Made by a program: the position numbers and the translations under genes. Source: Lepidurus packardi (lineage: Eukaryota; Arthropoda; Branchiopoda; Notostraca; Triopsidae). From it: 64,000 nt of DNA. The stretch covers positions 13,326,790 to 13,390,789 of the forward strand of contig JAKZAN010000002.1 of the NCBI GenBank assembly GCA_023053545.1, in the 5' to 3' direction. The notes under the pieces are model-generated. The model saw only the letters and a list, made by a program, of their open reading frames with translations, ran no database searches and was not told where the DNA came from. Positions 31,853 to 44,651 of this stretch are shown here, piece by piece; position 1 is the stretch's first letter, and the number at the start of each line of letters is the position of its first letter.

Positions 31853-34800
31853 TCAAAGCTTGGCTTTCTTGGCTGGCGAAACATCATCTGTTTGGCGAAT
31901 GTCATCAATATCCACCTTCAACTCCTTTGCTCGTTTATCAAAGTAATTCCTTAAGGTAACTCCACACCTAAAACGTTTACCACAACATTAAAACACGTCC
32001 AATTTAAATATTCTAAAAAAAGAAAACCTTACTTATATTCATCGGTATCTTCTTTGTTGTAAACATCGCAGTTGTCGAACACTAGATAAACGTCCTCGAT
32101 CATTTTCGCATTGGATGAATACTGCAATGACTGGAGTTTATATTTGACCGTTCCCAAATCCATTGGTCGTTTAATGATCATCGCATAATCCGGCGCCTGG
32201 GAACGAATGACACTGAAAATTAGCTCTAAATTCATAAAAAAATATATAAAAATGCATAAAACAAGGTACACATAGATTAACACGAAAATGAAGGAAATTA
32301 AGGGGAAAAAACCCCCAAAAACCTCGGATTTCTTGACGGGACGCAGGAAAGGCCAGGCATCAGGGTGTTTCACCATGTCTCCAATTAACGTTTCCATCAA
32401 AGTCATATCCAAGACTTCTTTCTTCCCTGCCTCTCCATTCGCGCTTTCCATACGGACCCCTCGACGCGCTCTGCCGGCTGCCGAAGTACTGGCATTGCTG
32501 TGGGTGGTGGTATTAAGGCTGCCATTGAGACTGCGCGTCCCATGGCTGTGTCTGGATTGCCGCGACTGACGCCGACTTTGGTCCCCGGAATCGGAATCAT
32601 CTGTGGCAGAAAGAGAACCATTGGCAGGGGAGGTAGCCGTACCTGGAGTTGGTAGGTTACACACACGCACGCGCCAAGCCAACAAAAAATGTCAAATGCC
32701 AGCAAATTAAAACCCCAAAGCGTTTTTAAATGAAAAAATAAATAGAAATACATAAAAAAAGGCGAGAAAAACTTGAAAAAGTTGGTCAAGCAAAGGAGGT
32801 TTACCTGTTAGGAAGCTTAAAGAAGGTTAAATAAAGGTACACTACCTTCCCAGGTGTCGCTTTTGAGTCTTTTAGCAGCCAAGGCGATTTTGTCAACAGC
32901 TTGGGTGGCAGAACGACGTTTCCCGAGGACAACAATTGCAGGAGAAGCGGCTTTCTTACTGGAATGATCGTCGTCTTCCGAGTCGTCTTCTTGACCGTCT
33001 TCGGAATCGAATTCGTCTTCACCCTCGCTGTACTTTAAGGCTTGGCGTACCTTCGCAGCTTCTTTCTTCTCTGGCACTGGTGGAAATAAAATAAAGCAAC
33101 TTATTTACTCGCTAACCAAAAACAGTAAAATAAAACAAAATAAATAAACCTTAAAGAAAAAAAAAATTGAAATTAAATTCTAAGTGAAAGAAAGAATGTA
33201 TCTTTCGGAATGTATGTACCTTTCGGTTTGGATTTAGGTACGTTACATTCAGGACACTCCCACTTGCCGCGAGGTACTTTCTTCATGGGTGGGTTCATGC
33301 AATCCAGGTGGAAAACGCGTGGACAGACATCGCAACAAATCACGTGACCACCTTTACTGCACACAGCGCAAGTTTCTTGATGAACGGATTCAGGTTCACT
33401 ATTAAGAAAATAAATAAAAAAATTATTAGAGTTTAAAAGTCAATGATTAAAATAGGATTTGCCTGGCTTCCTCTTCTTGTACTTCTTCCTCTTCTTCAGC
33501 TCGTTCTGGCTCAGCTTCCCCAGGTTCTTCGTCCGATTCTTCATAGAAAACGCGTCTGAACTTCCTGGGCGTCCGTGGCTTCTCTTTCGGGCGGCAGTCA
33601 TTACAAAACCAATCTCCTTCAGGTACGCTCTGCCAAAATCAATGTAAAAATGTATTAGAATATAGAAAAATTTAGCAATATCTCATATTTCTGGTTCAAT
33701 CTAAACGAATTACTATAAGGAATCCTTTCAAAGGGATCTACTGCTTGGAGAAACTCGATAAATCGATAAAAACATCGGGTTGATTAGCATAGTAGAGTAA
33801 CATGGTTTCTTAAATCGAAAATAAATGAAAAGAAAGTGAACTGAAAACAAAAGGACATAAATAAACGAGTTTACTACCTTAAGAGGCGGTTTGAGACAAT
33901 ACATATGGTGTCCTTTGTTGCAATCATCACACAGCAACATCTTTTCGGGATCCCCTTTCCGTCTGCAAATGCGACAGCGCGCATTCAACGAAGACCGACT
34001 CCACATGATGCTGTTATCTATACGAAAAACGCCAGCCATTGAAACTAAGATTTAAGATTGCCATTTCTTCCAGCAGGTTGTTACCTAATGCAGTCAAGTG
34101 GACGTAGACTTGCGCAAAACTGATGCAACCATATAAGGACGATTCCCATCGATCCATGGCTGTTTGGGCTGCTTTACTCTTGGTTTCTATATAGATTCAA
34201 GAATTCCATTAAATATTTTTATTAAATTAAATTTTATTTTTTATTTAAATGTTATTAAATAGAAAAAAGGGAAGAAAAGGACGTAAAATTGCAACAAATA
34301 GACAAAAAAAAAAAGAGTTTCAAGTTACCAGGTATGGCAGACAAGGTGGGTTCGTCCACTTTCTTGGTTTCCTTTTTCTTTTTCTCCTTTTCGGACTGGC
34401 CCAAAGGTTCTTGCAAATATTTAGGCTCCACGCTATGCGCGATTTGCAAAATAGCACAGGCCAAGTCCTTCACTGCCTTTTTCTTCTTTTTCTCAGCCAC
34501 GCCTTCCTCATCCTCCATGGCTGATTCGCTAGGAGACGTTTTCTATGCAAACAAAGAAAAACAAAAATGATAAAAATCCATACAAATTAAAAAGTACATA
34601 TTATGCTTCGGATTCTTACTTGAGGACTAAGTGTACGCAATTTCCCCGCCCACTTGATACTCTCGCATTGCTGGTCGTAGCTCCTGCTCTGAATAGCTTC
34701 TCTCCATGCTTGTCTGTCCTTTATCTTTAAACGCAGCAACAAAAAGAATAAAAAAATGTGTTAAAAAAAGGATTTTAGTTTACTTTGAGCGTTCCCAAGC

Positions 34801-37800
34801 CCCCCATGGACACTTTTTCCTCCGTTTCCAGGATTATATCCCTTAACGTGAACTCCAAGACGTCATCCACAGGGGTTCCCAGAGGGAAATTGAGATTGGA
34901 ATCGTATTCCCTATCTTTTTTCTGCTGTCTGGACGATTTTCGGGCTTCTCCAGCTATATTAGGCTCCTAAAACGCGAAACAAACATGAAAAACATGAGTT
35001 AGTTTGCTTTAAAGTTCAAATTCAAGCTTACTTTGGACTCATTGAGCCGAAATCCGGGGCAATTTCGAATATTTTCCAGGATTCTCTCCTTATCTTGCAG
35101 CAAAACCTGTTTCAACGCCGATTCTCGGTATCCGCGATCGTTCAAGGCCGCCAAAAGCCGGTCCAAGTCTTCAGGTTGATCATAAAACGCCCATTTGGTC
35201 TTGGGCAAGTACGTAGCATGTACAGGACACGTGTTTGTGTCTCTGGTGCACATTCCAAAGATGCGCGGCTTCTCTTCAGGCTTGTCTGCCTCTTTGTCGG
35301 GCTCGGATTTGAAATAGTGACGAATATCTCCATGCGCCGAGCCATTTTTGACGACTGTAGGCGTTCCAGGAATGGGTTGGGACAAGCACGGACCCACTAG
35401 TTCATCGTCGTGCTCCACAAAGAGGCCTGGCAAGGACGCGAAGGACCAGAAGCGTCTGAACGCGCGATCCAAGCCCAAAGGGAGCACGTGGACGCCTGGG
35501 AGGATCTTGGCGATGCTTTGCCACAGTTGTTTCTCCTTCCTGGCGGCTTCCTGACGTCGCCGGGCTTCCTCCTTCTCTTGGCTCAGGCGTAAAGCTTCCT
35601 TTTGCTCGGCGGAAGCTTTGGCTTGCTCGGCAGACTCGACCAAATCGTCCTCGTTCTTGAGCCGGTTCCGGCTTTTCTCTTCCTTGAACCGTTTCTTCTC
35701 TGACATCTGCATTTGCTTCAAGTCATGCCGAAACGCTTGCAACTTGACGGCCTTATCGTCAATGGTATCGCGTATGGACACGTAGGTAAGGATCTGATTC
35801 GCCAAAACGTTCAGGATCTTCAACTTATCCCCTAAATCAACGCATAAAACAGCACATTAGTGACACACTTCGAAGATGATCGAGAAACATGGCAGGATAT
35901 CGACGAATTTGCCGGAGATTAGAAAAAGATAGATAGATAAGTACCCATAGATAGACTGTAGACGCTGTTCGTGGCCAAGGATCGAATAATTTGCGGTTCT
36001 TCGGTCCTGAACTGGAAAGCAGGGTCGTCCGTATTGGTGTATCCTCCGCGTTGCTGGTAGCGCCATTTGGCGTTCAAATCACTGCTCGCACTCCTGACAG
36101 GCGAGCTGAGCAGGTGCAAACGCAAAACTTCCGTTAGCGTTAAGGCGTCCAATGTAATTTTGCTCAGTGGGGTCACTGAGTACGTCTGGCTTAGAATAAG
36201 AGGCGTGTCTTTGTCCAGAGCCTCGAGACCCGCGTCCACTCCCTCTACGTCTAAACGCAAAGGAGAGGTATATTAGAAAAATGCGGGTACAATTTGAAGT
36301 TTGTAACCAAACCTTCAGTAGCGACTTTGGTTTGGCTGACTTCTTCAGCTTCTTCTTCTTGCAGATCAAAGATGACTTTGAGCATGATTTGGAGAATCTC
36401 ACTTAATGGGCCGGACACTTCTTTCTCTGTCACTGCACGTTCCAGCAATTCGTACGAAACGCCTTTGGGGAAATCGTCTTTGAGATGAAGCTCAGTGTAG
36501 AAACAGGCAAAGAATTCCAGCAACATCAGAAAATCGCCGAAAAGATGATTCGGGATTTGACAATGGACTGGAACAGGAGCTGGCATATCCTAGAAAAATG
36601 TATAAAAATCCTTAATCCTTAAATGTATAAAAAAAAATTATAAAAATATAGAGTATAAAAAATATTAAAAAATATAAAGTATACAAATAAAAAATAATAA
36701 AAAAATTTTAAACGGAACTAAACTTAGCATTATCATGTCTGTTTTGTTACTTTGAGGTCGTCGCATTCTAAATCGTCTCGAGGTTTGCTCCATTCTTTGA
36801 GGTGTTCCAGCTGTGCTCGTTTCTCGTCTTTTCGCCTCTGTCGCGCTTGCTTCTTTTCTTCCTGTTTCTGCAATTTCTGTTTTTCAGCCAACATCCTCAT
36901 GTCTTCTCGAAACTTCTCCCTATTCTCTCGAATCCTTCACAAAAAAGTGAACGAAAGAAAAAAAGGGAAAGAACGTTCATCAGAAATTCGATTTCAGGTG
37001 CCCAGGAATTCTTACTGGATCATTTCGGTGTCTGCATCCATATTTTCAACCTTCTTTTTGACTTTGGGCTCTGCTTTGATCCCAGTCGAGTCTTTCGAGC
37101 TCTTAGAAGGGCTAACGCTCTTTGAAGTCACGCCATTGGTACCAGAAGGCGAGGTTACCGTTTCGGCAGCCCTGGGTTTCTTGACTTGGGGCGTGCCATC
37201 AAACGTGGGCGGTTTCCCCACGAATATCTGCTCGTATTTCAACACGGGGATTTTGTATTTTGCCAAGGCGCCATCCTAACACATAAAAAAAGTGTTAAAT
37301 AACACACCAATCGAGTGTAAAAGAGGTTTTTCTTTACCTTAACAAGCCAGCAACCTTGGTCGCAGTATTCCATGACGTGTTTGGCGTAAATCCGCGTTTT
37401 ATCCCGCGAAAGAATGCCCTTTTCTCGTCGAATGCAATCGGTAGCCACAATATGCATTCCTAATGAGGTACTGTCCCTAGCTCCGAGCTCCTCCACTTCA
37501 TAGTTTAACAACTCGGGCGGGTACCCGAATTGATCCCGATTGGCCATTTTATCTCCTTGACTCAAATCCTCACTGTAAACAAAAAGAATTTAAAAAAATG
37601 AAGAAACTAAGAGTTTCAAAAGAGTGCAGGAAGTATTTCAATAGAATGCCTTACTCTGGCTCTTCAATATATTTGTCCATTTCTTCTTTGGTGGGAGGAA
37701 TGATTCGCAGCACTCTGCAGGAATGCCTGTAAAAAGAAGCATACACACGTATACTGTAAACGACAATAAAAAAACAAGGGAAGTTTACCATTTGCCTTTG

Positions 37801-38350
37801 ATGATGGCTTCGACAGATTCTGACAAGAAATACCGGTCTTTGATGAAAAAGTAAATGTCATCCGCTACGTCATACAGTTTGGCTCTACAAGTTCGATTAG
37901 CCAAGTACAGCATAGGGATTTTGGTCTAAAACGGTAAATGTCAAGGTTACAAGCATTAAAAACAACATGGTACTGAAATGTATCGTGTAGTACAAGGTTT
38001 TTCTTTTTACCTCTTTGGGGATGTCAATGATAGACTTGACAGCTTTCTGCTCACTCTCCAAAGCTTCTTGGTAGGTCAAATTGGCTTTCCCAGTCAAAGA
38101 ACAGGACCAAACCAGAGAATTACACAGAATAACTCTTTCAAAGAAGGCACTGCAACACAAATAAAAGCAATAGCTGTAAATATGGCGGCTGGGTAATACA
38201 GTAATGAATGTATGTTATGGTTGTTTGTTAAACTTACTCATAGTCCCTAAATATTTCTTTTGTGAGTGGGCAAATGAATACTTCATCATCCGGTTTGAGA
38301 TTAGCAGGAGGTTTTAGCCGTTGAAAAGGCTGGCGTCGAAATAGCGGCAT
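31853..38350 (-). CDS. BAZ1A: ATP-utilising chromatin assembly factor 1 (BAZ1A/Acf1)
   Basis: BAZ1A is the large regulatory subunit of the ACF and CHRAC nucleosome-spacing complexes, partnering ISWI in the nucleus. About 20 exons encode an estimated 1,450-1,500 residues (human 1,556). Domains in order: WAC (38350 to about 37650, with CNSLVWSCSLTGKANLTYQEA); DDT (around 36590-36300, PNHLFGDFLMLLEFF); WHIM (36250-35030, including FRRFWSF and a long charged coiled coil); first PHD finger (33990-33560, CRICRRKGDPEKMLLCDDC); second PHD finger (33370-33220, CAVCSKGGHVICCDVC); and a bromodomain (32440-32030, PDYAMIIKRPMDLGTVKYKL). Two PHD fingers fit the Drosophila Acf1 form; vertebrate BAZ1A has one. 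The start MPLFRRQPFQRL is typical. The C-terminus ends DDVSPAKKAKL. Not every exon boundary was fixed. Confidence 0.95.
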
Positions 38351-40154
38351 GGCTCACGCGAAAATGGCTTCCTTCCACTGACACGATAACTCCCAGAGCC
38401 AGAGCACCAAGCCGAGGTAGAATGTAAAGACCTAAAGAGACGCCAAGAGAAACTTTTGTAAGGCATGATCTAGAAAGTTTTCATTGAATGCGTGCTTAAT
38501 CACACAAAGTTACTTTTGCCAAGCTTTGAACACGTGTTTTTGTTCTATAAGATGTACAAATTAGATGACTGGAGTTACGGGAAAACTGAAGGAAAACTGT
38601 GGACAGGAAACACAAACTTGCGACACTCATTCCAGTCAGCCATGGAACGCAAGCTCTTGTCTTGCTCAGGGCCGCGGACCGCGAAAACCGTGTACATCTC
38701 CCCTGGCTTTGCCCGCGCCGCGCCATTGTTTATTCTGCTATTTTCTGGCAGAAAACTACCAAAAGAGAGGCGAGCAAAAATGCAGCTCATACGGAGGTCT
38801 GTTCTGCATAATGGTTTGAAATGTGCAGTGTTACAATTGTGGGTTAGGCATGGAAATTAATTGTTTTTTTAAACACGCTTTCCCCGCCATCCACAGTAAG
38901 GTCAGTGGCCGACTGGTGGCAACGTAGCGCCTGTTTGTGCTCGCTCCTCATTGGCTGACGCATACGGGCGCGTGATTTGAATTTGACAACGTAAATGAAA
39001 ACGGAGTCTGCGCAAGTGTAAGCTAATTATAGTTAAATTCGTAAAGTAATCGTCAGCAGAACGTTTATAATCAACTAGCAATACTATATAAGAGCTAATA
39101 GACCAAGACCTAGAAACAGACGATGTACAGTGAGTGCATAAATACGCAATACAGTTTTACCATTAGTGCTAAAATTCTTTTGGTGAAATTAAAAGCAATT
39201 CAAATTCAAAGCAAATCAAATTTGTTATTGTCCGGAAAATTAGCAACATGTACTAGTGAATATAGAACACAAGCCCAGTACGGTACGAACCAGCAACAAT
39301 TGACAGAACGTACTACTGATTAGTAGTACAAAATAACGAATTGGTTATCTACGTTTGATTTTTATTGGATTGCGAGCCCGGTACGAAACCGGGCAACAAA
39401 AAATTTAGTTCAGACTCATCATTTGCTCCCCTCCACGGAAATCTTTAGTAAAAGGCGAAAGATTTATCCGCTTGTTGAAGGGAAGCCAGAGTTAATTTGA
39501 GATGGTTTCTACTCCGCACAAGGGCGCTGCCTTCGATTTGTACATCAATGAGTACTATCTAACAAGACACTCTTGTTATAAAATTTAGCCAAAAAACTAG
39601 AATAACAATAACTTTTTAATTAAATATAATAAACATTGTAAAACTATATTCACAAATCAGATTATAACTTAATCTTCCACTAATGTCTTAAATTATAATT
39701 AACGGCTGACGATCTCGTAAATACTTGTCCACCATTATTTGGTGCGTGAAGCATCACGTGGCGACACCTAGTGAAGAAACTATTCATCACTGAGAAACGC
39801 CTAGTGGCACATACAATACACTTGTTCTCCAATATTCGCGCCATAATTTCAAACGGATAGCATTAACAGTACATAATAAAATCGCTACAAATGATCTATT
39901 GATGGTTTATGGGCATTTTAATCGTTTAATATAGATATTAAATAACTCTATACATATTATCATAAATTTCTATTCTATTCCACAATTGCACGCAGAGTAT
40001 TTTCTTTTATCAAACAAACAACCATGATTGTAGAAGGGACAATAGTCGTCCATTTTGAACGCAATTTCGAATCACTTCACATTAGTCTGTATATCACAGT
40101 CATATCTAACCTAATTAATACTTGAGGAGACACGGTGATCTGCTAATCTACTGC
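38351..40154. other. Spacer between BAZ1A and ATG14, with LTR-like stretch
   Basis: This has no recognisable gene. From about 38,915 to 39,400 the sequence has a TATA box (CTATATAAGAGC near 39,087), a short GTACAGTGAGTGC stretch after it and a terminal hairpin, somewhat like a solo LTR. No matching target duplication was found. The rest is AT-rich. Confidence 0.4.
39376..39394. other. Perfect short hairpin
   Basis: GCCCGGT and ACCGGGC form a perfect 7-bp stem around a 5-base loop, ACGAA. It lies in AT-rich sequence and stands out by composition. Confidence 0.6.
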
Positions 40155-43100
40155 TTACTTGCTACCTTTCCATCCTTTCCATAAAGAAGAAATGCTGGCT
40201 GCAGCAGTACTCATTAAGCTGGTTTGAACTAACGGAGGTCTAGGAGGGGAAGCTGCAACGGACGTGGTCACATTACTTCCGCTTGTTCGATTCGGACTAC
40301 CCTCGGCCAGTGGTATATTGGGTACCTACAACAACCACTTAATTGACAATAAAAGATCGTACACATACAGCTTACAGCTTCCCAATCCGCGTTGACAGAA
40401 TCACTTTCTTCTTCCGACTCTGAAAAACATTCCACTTTCTCATCGCCTTCTTCGGTATCTAGTCTATGCGAATCTGGATACATTTCAAAAGGACCTTGCC
40501 TAATAAGGAATATCAATACATAGAACTATACCAGGTAAGAACTGTACCTTCCCAAATCTGTTAAACCCGCATTAAGTAGCGCCGAAAGGCGGTGTAATAA
40601 ATTGAGCGAATGCACGTGTTCTATGGGTACCCGCTGGGTGGCACATAAATAAGTAACGTTGCCAATTAAGCGAGTCACTTTCCTCAAAAACTGGGCTTCG
40701 GTCAGATCCTGGTTGCAGAACTCACTGCAAGAAAAGAAAAATCCGAAAAATAACCTTAAAATATAAGAATAAATGAAAATAACTAGACTATAAGACTAGA
40801 CTATAATGAAAATAAGACTATAATAAATAAACAAGAAAATTACCTAAAATCCAGGCGTTTGGGGAGTCTGACGTCCAAATAGAACGCTAAAATGCTCACT
40901 ATTTGGGTGGTATAAGCCAAAGCTGCCAAAACATGGCAAGATGGCCCAGTTTCTTTATCTAAACCAACCCAAATTTTCAAGGAACTCGAGACGGGTATAA
41001 TTGAATACATAAACAAGACAAAACGTAAAAAAGTTACCCCAGTTTTTGAGAGACGTTAGTTCAGGAACGGACGGTAATATGGCTTGCACTATTTGATACT
41101 GCGCTTCCCCTGTGGAAGCTGTCACGACCCATCGTCCACACACATAAGTTGTACGCGAAGCTTCAGCCAAAGCCGAACTAATTGCGTTTTCAGTTTCGCC
41201 GATTCCTTCCGAAACGGGCTCATCCCTAAAATGAATCATAACAAAACCCTATTATAGAAGCTGTATTTCCTAATAAACTTTTTAAGATCGTAAGAAGAAA
41301 TACTAAGAAAGAAATGCTATAATCCAAAATTTTAATTATCCCTCGTTATTCGTTCCTCTGTGTCGCAAACAACCGAGCTTGTAACGAACGAAATTCGAAA
41401 CTTTCAAAACACTACGTCACGTGGTTAGCATCGTCATGGTAATCGAACTGCTTGTTTACTACATAGACTAGGGAATAACCCGGTAACAAACCCAAACACC
41501 AGGGCTTGCAAGCCACGCCTTCTCCTTTTCGTTACGGGAAAATATACAAATTTGAAACGCTAATAACTAATGAACGGCTAATTAGACAATTATGAAATCA
41601 GGTTTACAATCTTTAGAAAAACACTCACTAAAAGACTTGATCAAAACTTAAGTTGCCCCTTTTTAATTTTCCAAGTTTTATTCAGAATGTAAATGAACAA
41701 AATAAAATGCGTTCAAATAATATAAGAATCTAAGAATAATAAGAATATAAGAATACATATAAGAATAAAATGCGTTCAACATTACTTGAGCTGCAGGAGG
41801 TTTTGAGTTATGGGGAAAATGTATCTGGAAACTTGGTGGATGTTGGACCGTACGATTCGTTTGAGCTGGCTTTGGGTCGCCGCCAAGTTCCTGACGAAAT
41901 TCTGCCCTGTTTCTTGCTTATTCCCTAGTTTTCTCTCCGCATTGAGCACTTTTTCGGCACACTGAGGCAGGCGCTTCCGAATGCGCTGGATTTTATGTCG
42001 CAAATCCTGGAGTCGCTCGCCGCAATGCTGGATTTCGTCCTTTTGCGCTTTCTTCATCTGCTGGAGGATGCCCACTCTCTCTCGGCATGACCGGACCTGC
42101 TGCTTCTGTAACACGACACCCCAAACCCAACCAACACGGATTACCAAGAACTCCTAATGCAACGTCATAACCTAATTTTTCTTACTAATCGCTCCGTTTC
42201 CGTCCAACGCCGTGCAGCATCCGCCACGCTCGCCTCTAAACCGACTATCTGCGATCCAAGTTGATTCAGTTGCGTTTTCTTCGCTTGGTATCTACAAACC
42301 AGCAACAAAAGCAAAAGAATACATTAAAGGAATTTTTTTAAAAAATGACAAAATTATCCATAATACTGTGCATCATCCTCATAATAACAGTGATTAGTGA
42401 CGCAACAGCGTCCGAAACACACGTCACATGGATCGACACATTCATTGGAGTTTTCTTGACCTTATTCGGAGCTAGTGACATCAAAGCAGAGGAACCCATG
42501 GCTCGCGCGAGTTTCCGCGACAATTCCGATAGCATTGTGGTAGAAGCCGATTTCGGTTCGCTAGATCCAGATCCTAATGCCATTACATTCGAAGAAGAAG
42601 TGTGCGAAGGAGAGAAATTCAAGTGGCACAATAAATGTGTCGCTTTACTGAGCCAAGGTCCATGCTTGCCCTCCGAATGGGTCGTGATTTCCAAAACCAC
42701 GGGTATATTGCGTTATTCCCTATTTGTTAAGCTCTGCACTAACGTTTTCTTCCGTCAAAATGCTTTTTTTAAGAATCGTTTTCCTTAAAATCGGTTTGAT
42801 CTTCCTTACTCTAGGTTTGCCACAGTGCAAGCGAAGGCCGTGTTCGGTGGGGGACGAAAACAGGGAAGAATGTTTACGTATGGGGAGAAGCCAACGCCAA
42901 GAATGTAAGGAAGGGATGCGGCTGTTTTGGAACAACTTTGGTGAAACCGAGTGCGATTGTTTTCCCGGATGGATTTTCTGGCGGAAAGATAACAGCTGCT
43001 ATCGGGCGTTCACGCAAGGACCTTGTTCGCTCAAGTACTATCTAGTGTGGAAGGGAAATCAAGCAACGTGCGAGTTCAATACTTGTCAGAAGGACGGATG

Positions 43101-43762
43101 GGTGCCTTACACTGAGCCTGGGCGGGGCATGGGGCGGATCTTCTTCCCCGGGAACACTCGCGATACGAGGTGCTATGAGCTCAACTCTACTGGACCGTGT
43201 GGCAGCGCAGGTATTGGCATGCTGATGGTCAATGCGACCAGCTTGAGGCTAAATTGCGAAGGACCGCAAGATAGACCTGTGGCTACTACAGCGGTCATCA
43301 GCTGTCCTGCAGGTTCCAGAAGAGATGCTATGGGAACTTGCAGAAAGGTCTTTGGATTCTAATTTGCTCATGTCAGAAAGAAATTCTACTTTTGTAATGT
43401 AATAAGAGAGCGAATAAATGAACCTTGTTTTGACTTGCAATGATTCTTGAGGTAAACCAGACAACTGGTTCTTAGATGGAGAAATTAAGGACTGTTTGAA
43501 GGAATTTCGTTAATTTCTGTTTGAATAGCTAAGGCAAAGCGAAAAGGAAGGGAAATTACCCAGCCCAGTGTAGGATGCATTCGGAGCAGTAAAAGAGTGT
43601 TCGCGCGTTTTGACACAATTGGCACTTGTCATAACATGTTGGCGTTAGTTTCCAGAAGCATTCGTCAGAAGACACTAAAGGGAATTCATTAGGAGCAATA
43701 CTTTCTGTTGAGCTACTCGTTTCCATGTTAACTTGGCACACTTCACTCCCCGTGTTGGCCAT
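40155..43762 (-). CDS. ATG14: Autophagy protein ATG14 (Barkor)
   Basis: ATG14 targets the class III PI3-kinase complex (VPS34, VPS15, Beclin 1) to the ER for autophagosome formation. Eight exons (43762-43560, 42291-42186, 42105-41786, 41225-41038, 40958-40844, 40724-40548, 40499-40376, 40325-40155) give 467 residues (human 492). The N-terminal Cys motif is CQLCQNARTLFYCSEC. A long coiled coil (about residues 70-175) follows. Family blocks SRTTYVCGRWV, LAFYLDVRLPKRLDF, SEFCNQDL, GRQGPFEM and DWEAVP match human ATG14 in order. The end, SLMSTAAASISSLWKGWKG, is the amphipathic BATS region that senses curved membrane. The start is the first ATG in frame. Intron 1 holds a whole gene on the other strand. 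Confidence 0.95.
42345..43362 (+). CDS. Secreted Cys-rich protein (DUF4789-like) nested in ATG14 intron 1
   Basis: Two exons, 42345-42702 and 42815-43362, give 301 residues. The N-terminus is a clear signal peptide (KLSIILCIILIITVISDATA). The rest has about 18 Cys and repeats a block of the type C-x-W...KC...LxxQGPC: KWHNKCVALLSQGPC, FWRKDNSCYRAFTQGPC and TRCYELNSTGPC. This is the pattern of the arthropod DUF4789 family, whose function is unknown. The protein is presumably extracellular. A poly(A) signal lies 50 bp after the stop. The whole gene sits inside the first intron of ATG14 on the opposite strand, starting 54 bp after an ATG14 exon, so its promoter must overlap ATG14 sequence. The phase-1 intron joins TTG to LPQCKRR. 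Confidence 0.85.
43413..43418 (+). terminator. Poly(A) signal of the nested gene
   Basis: AATAAA lies 50 bp after the stop codon, on the sense strand of the nested gene and still inside the ATG14 intron. Confidence 0.7.
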
Positions 43763-43970
43763 TCCTTTGTTTACTAACAATTTGTCCTAGTCGTAGGATA
43801 GCTCGCTAGATGGCGTTATGGTGAAGAAAAAATAAAAAGAATTTAATTAAGAATTAAGAAAATTAAAGTCTGGGAAGAAGGATCCTTTATTGAAGCAACA
43901 CAAACGGACCAGCCAAATAACGTTGCAGTCAGAGAAACATTGCGCAAGAACCATTTTCCACATTTTTAGA

Positions 43971-44573
43971 TCAATAAGGTGGCGGCATAGGAGGCTGCGG
44001 TGGCGGTGAGTAGGATGGCGTTGGAGGCGAATAAGGAGGTGGCATGGGAGGTGCACCATAGGATGGAGGTGGAGCATAAGATGGCGGCGGAGAAGGTGGA
44101 GAATAGGATGGCGGCGGAGAAGGTGGAGAATAGGATGGAGGCGGCATAGGAGGAGGGCCATAAGATGGTGGAGATGGTGGCGAGTATGGCATAGGAGGCG
44201 GAGCGTAAGATGGAGGAGGCATCGGAGGAGGAGGTCCATAGGATGGAGGTGGCATCGGAGGCGGCGCATATGGCATTGGCGGCGGCGGCGGGGGAAGTAG
44301 AAAAGGAGTCGTCAGAGGGACGGGCATGGGCTTCTGAACGAAATAGACTGGCGAAAACGAAGCTGTAGTTTCCTTCTTATAACCCACTCCTTTCAAGAAC
44401 CGTTTGGATCGCTTATGTTTCTCATCATGGTGACGCCCCGCCAAAACACTCGAAAGCGCCACACACAGGAGGACGATGTGAATCTAGACAACAAATAGCC
44501 ACAAAAGATGCATTACTTGTTGCAGCGAATAAACAATTGACACGAATTTAAGGAAATATCTTACCTTCCGCAT
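43971..44573 (-). CDS. Proline-rich secreted protein (possible cuticle or matrix protein)
   Basis: A 3-codon first exon (44573-44565, MRK) is spliced to 44483-43971, giving 173 residues. The signal peptide is MRKIHIVLLCVALSSVLAG. A short basic segment (KHKRSKRFLKG) contains a possible furin-like cleavage site. The rest is about 100 residues of low-complexity PPP, PPSY and PPMP repeats with regular Tyr, ending PPMPPPY. The composition suits an extensible extracellular or cuticular protein with Tyr available for cross-linking, but no chitin-binding domain is present. A tiny first exon followed by a signal-peptide exon, with a TATA box upstream, is common among arthropod cuticle genes. The repeats give long antisense open frames, which are artefacts. 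Confidence 0.8.
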
Positions 44574-44643
44574 GACTGCCAATGACTTGAAACGTTTGCA
44601 AGGAAGTCGAGTTTGCTTCTGACCTCCTACCGAAAAGTCTCCG

Positions 44644-44651
44644 TTTTTATA
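44644..44651 (-). promoter_or_regulatory. TATA box of the Pro-rich gene
   Basis: TATAAAAA on the minus strand lies about 70 bp upstream of the ATG, in a suitable position for a strongly regulated gene. Confidence 0.65.

Noticed and set aside
35095..35592. Several plus-strand frames opposite BAZ1A
   Set aside because: Antisense shadows of a long coding exon.
38492..38860. Overlapping frames on both strands upstream of BAZ1A
   Set aside because: No recognisable domains and no consistent splice sites; likely promoter and spacer DNA.
43847..44269. His/Leu/Arg-rich minus-strand frame
   Set aside because: Shifted-frame shadow of the Pro-rich gene.
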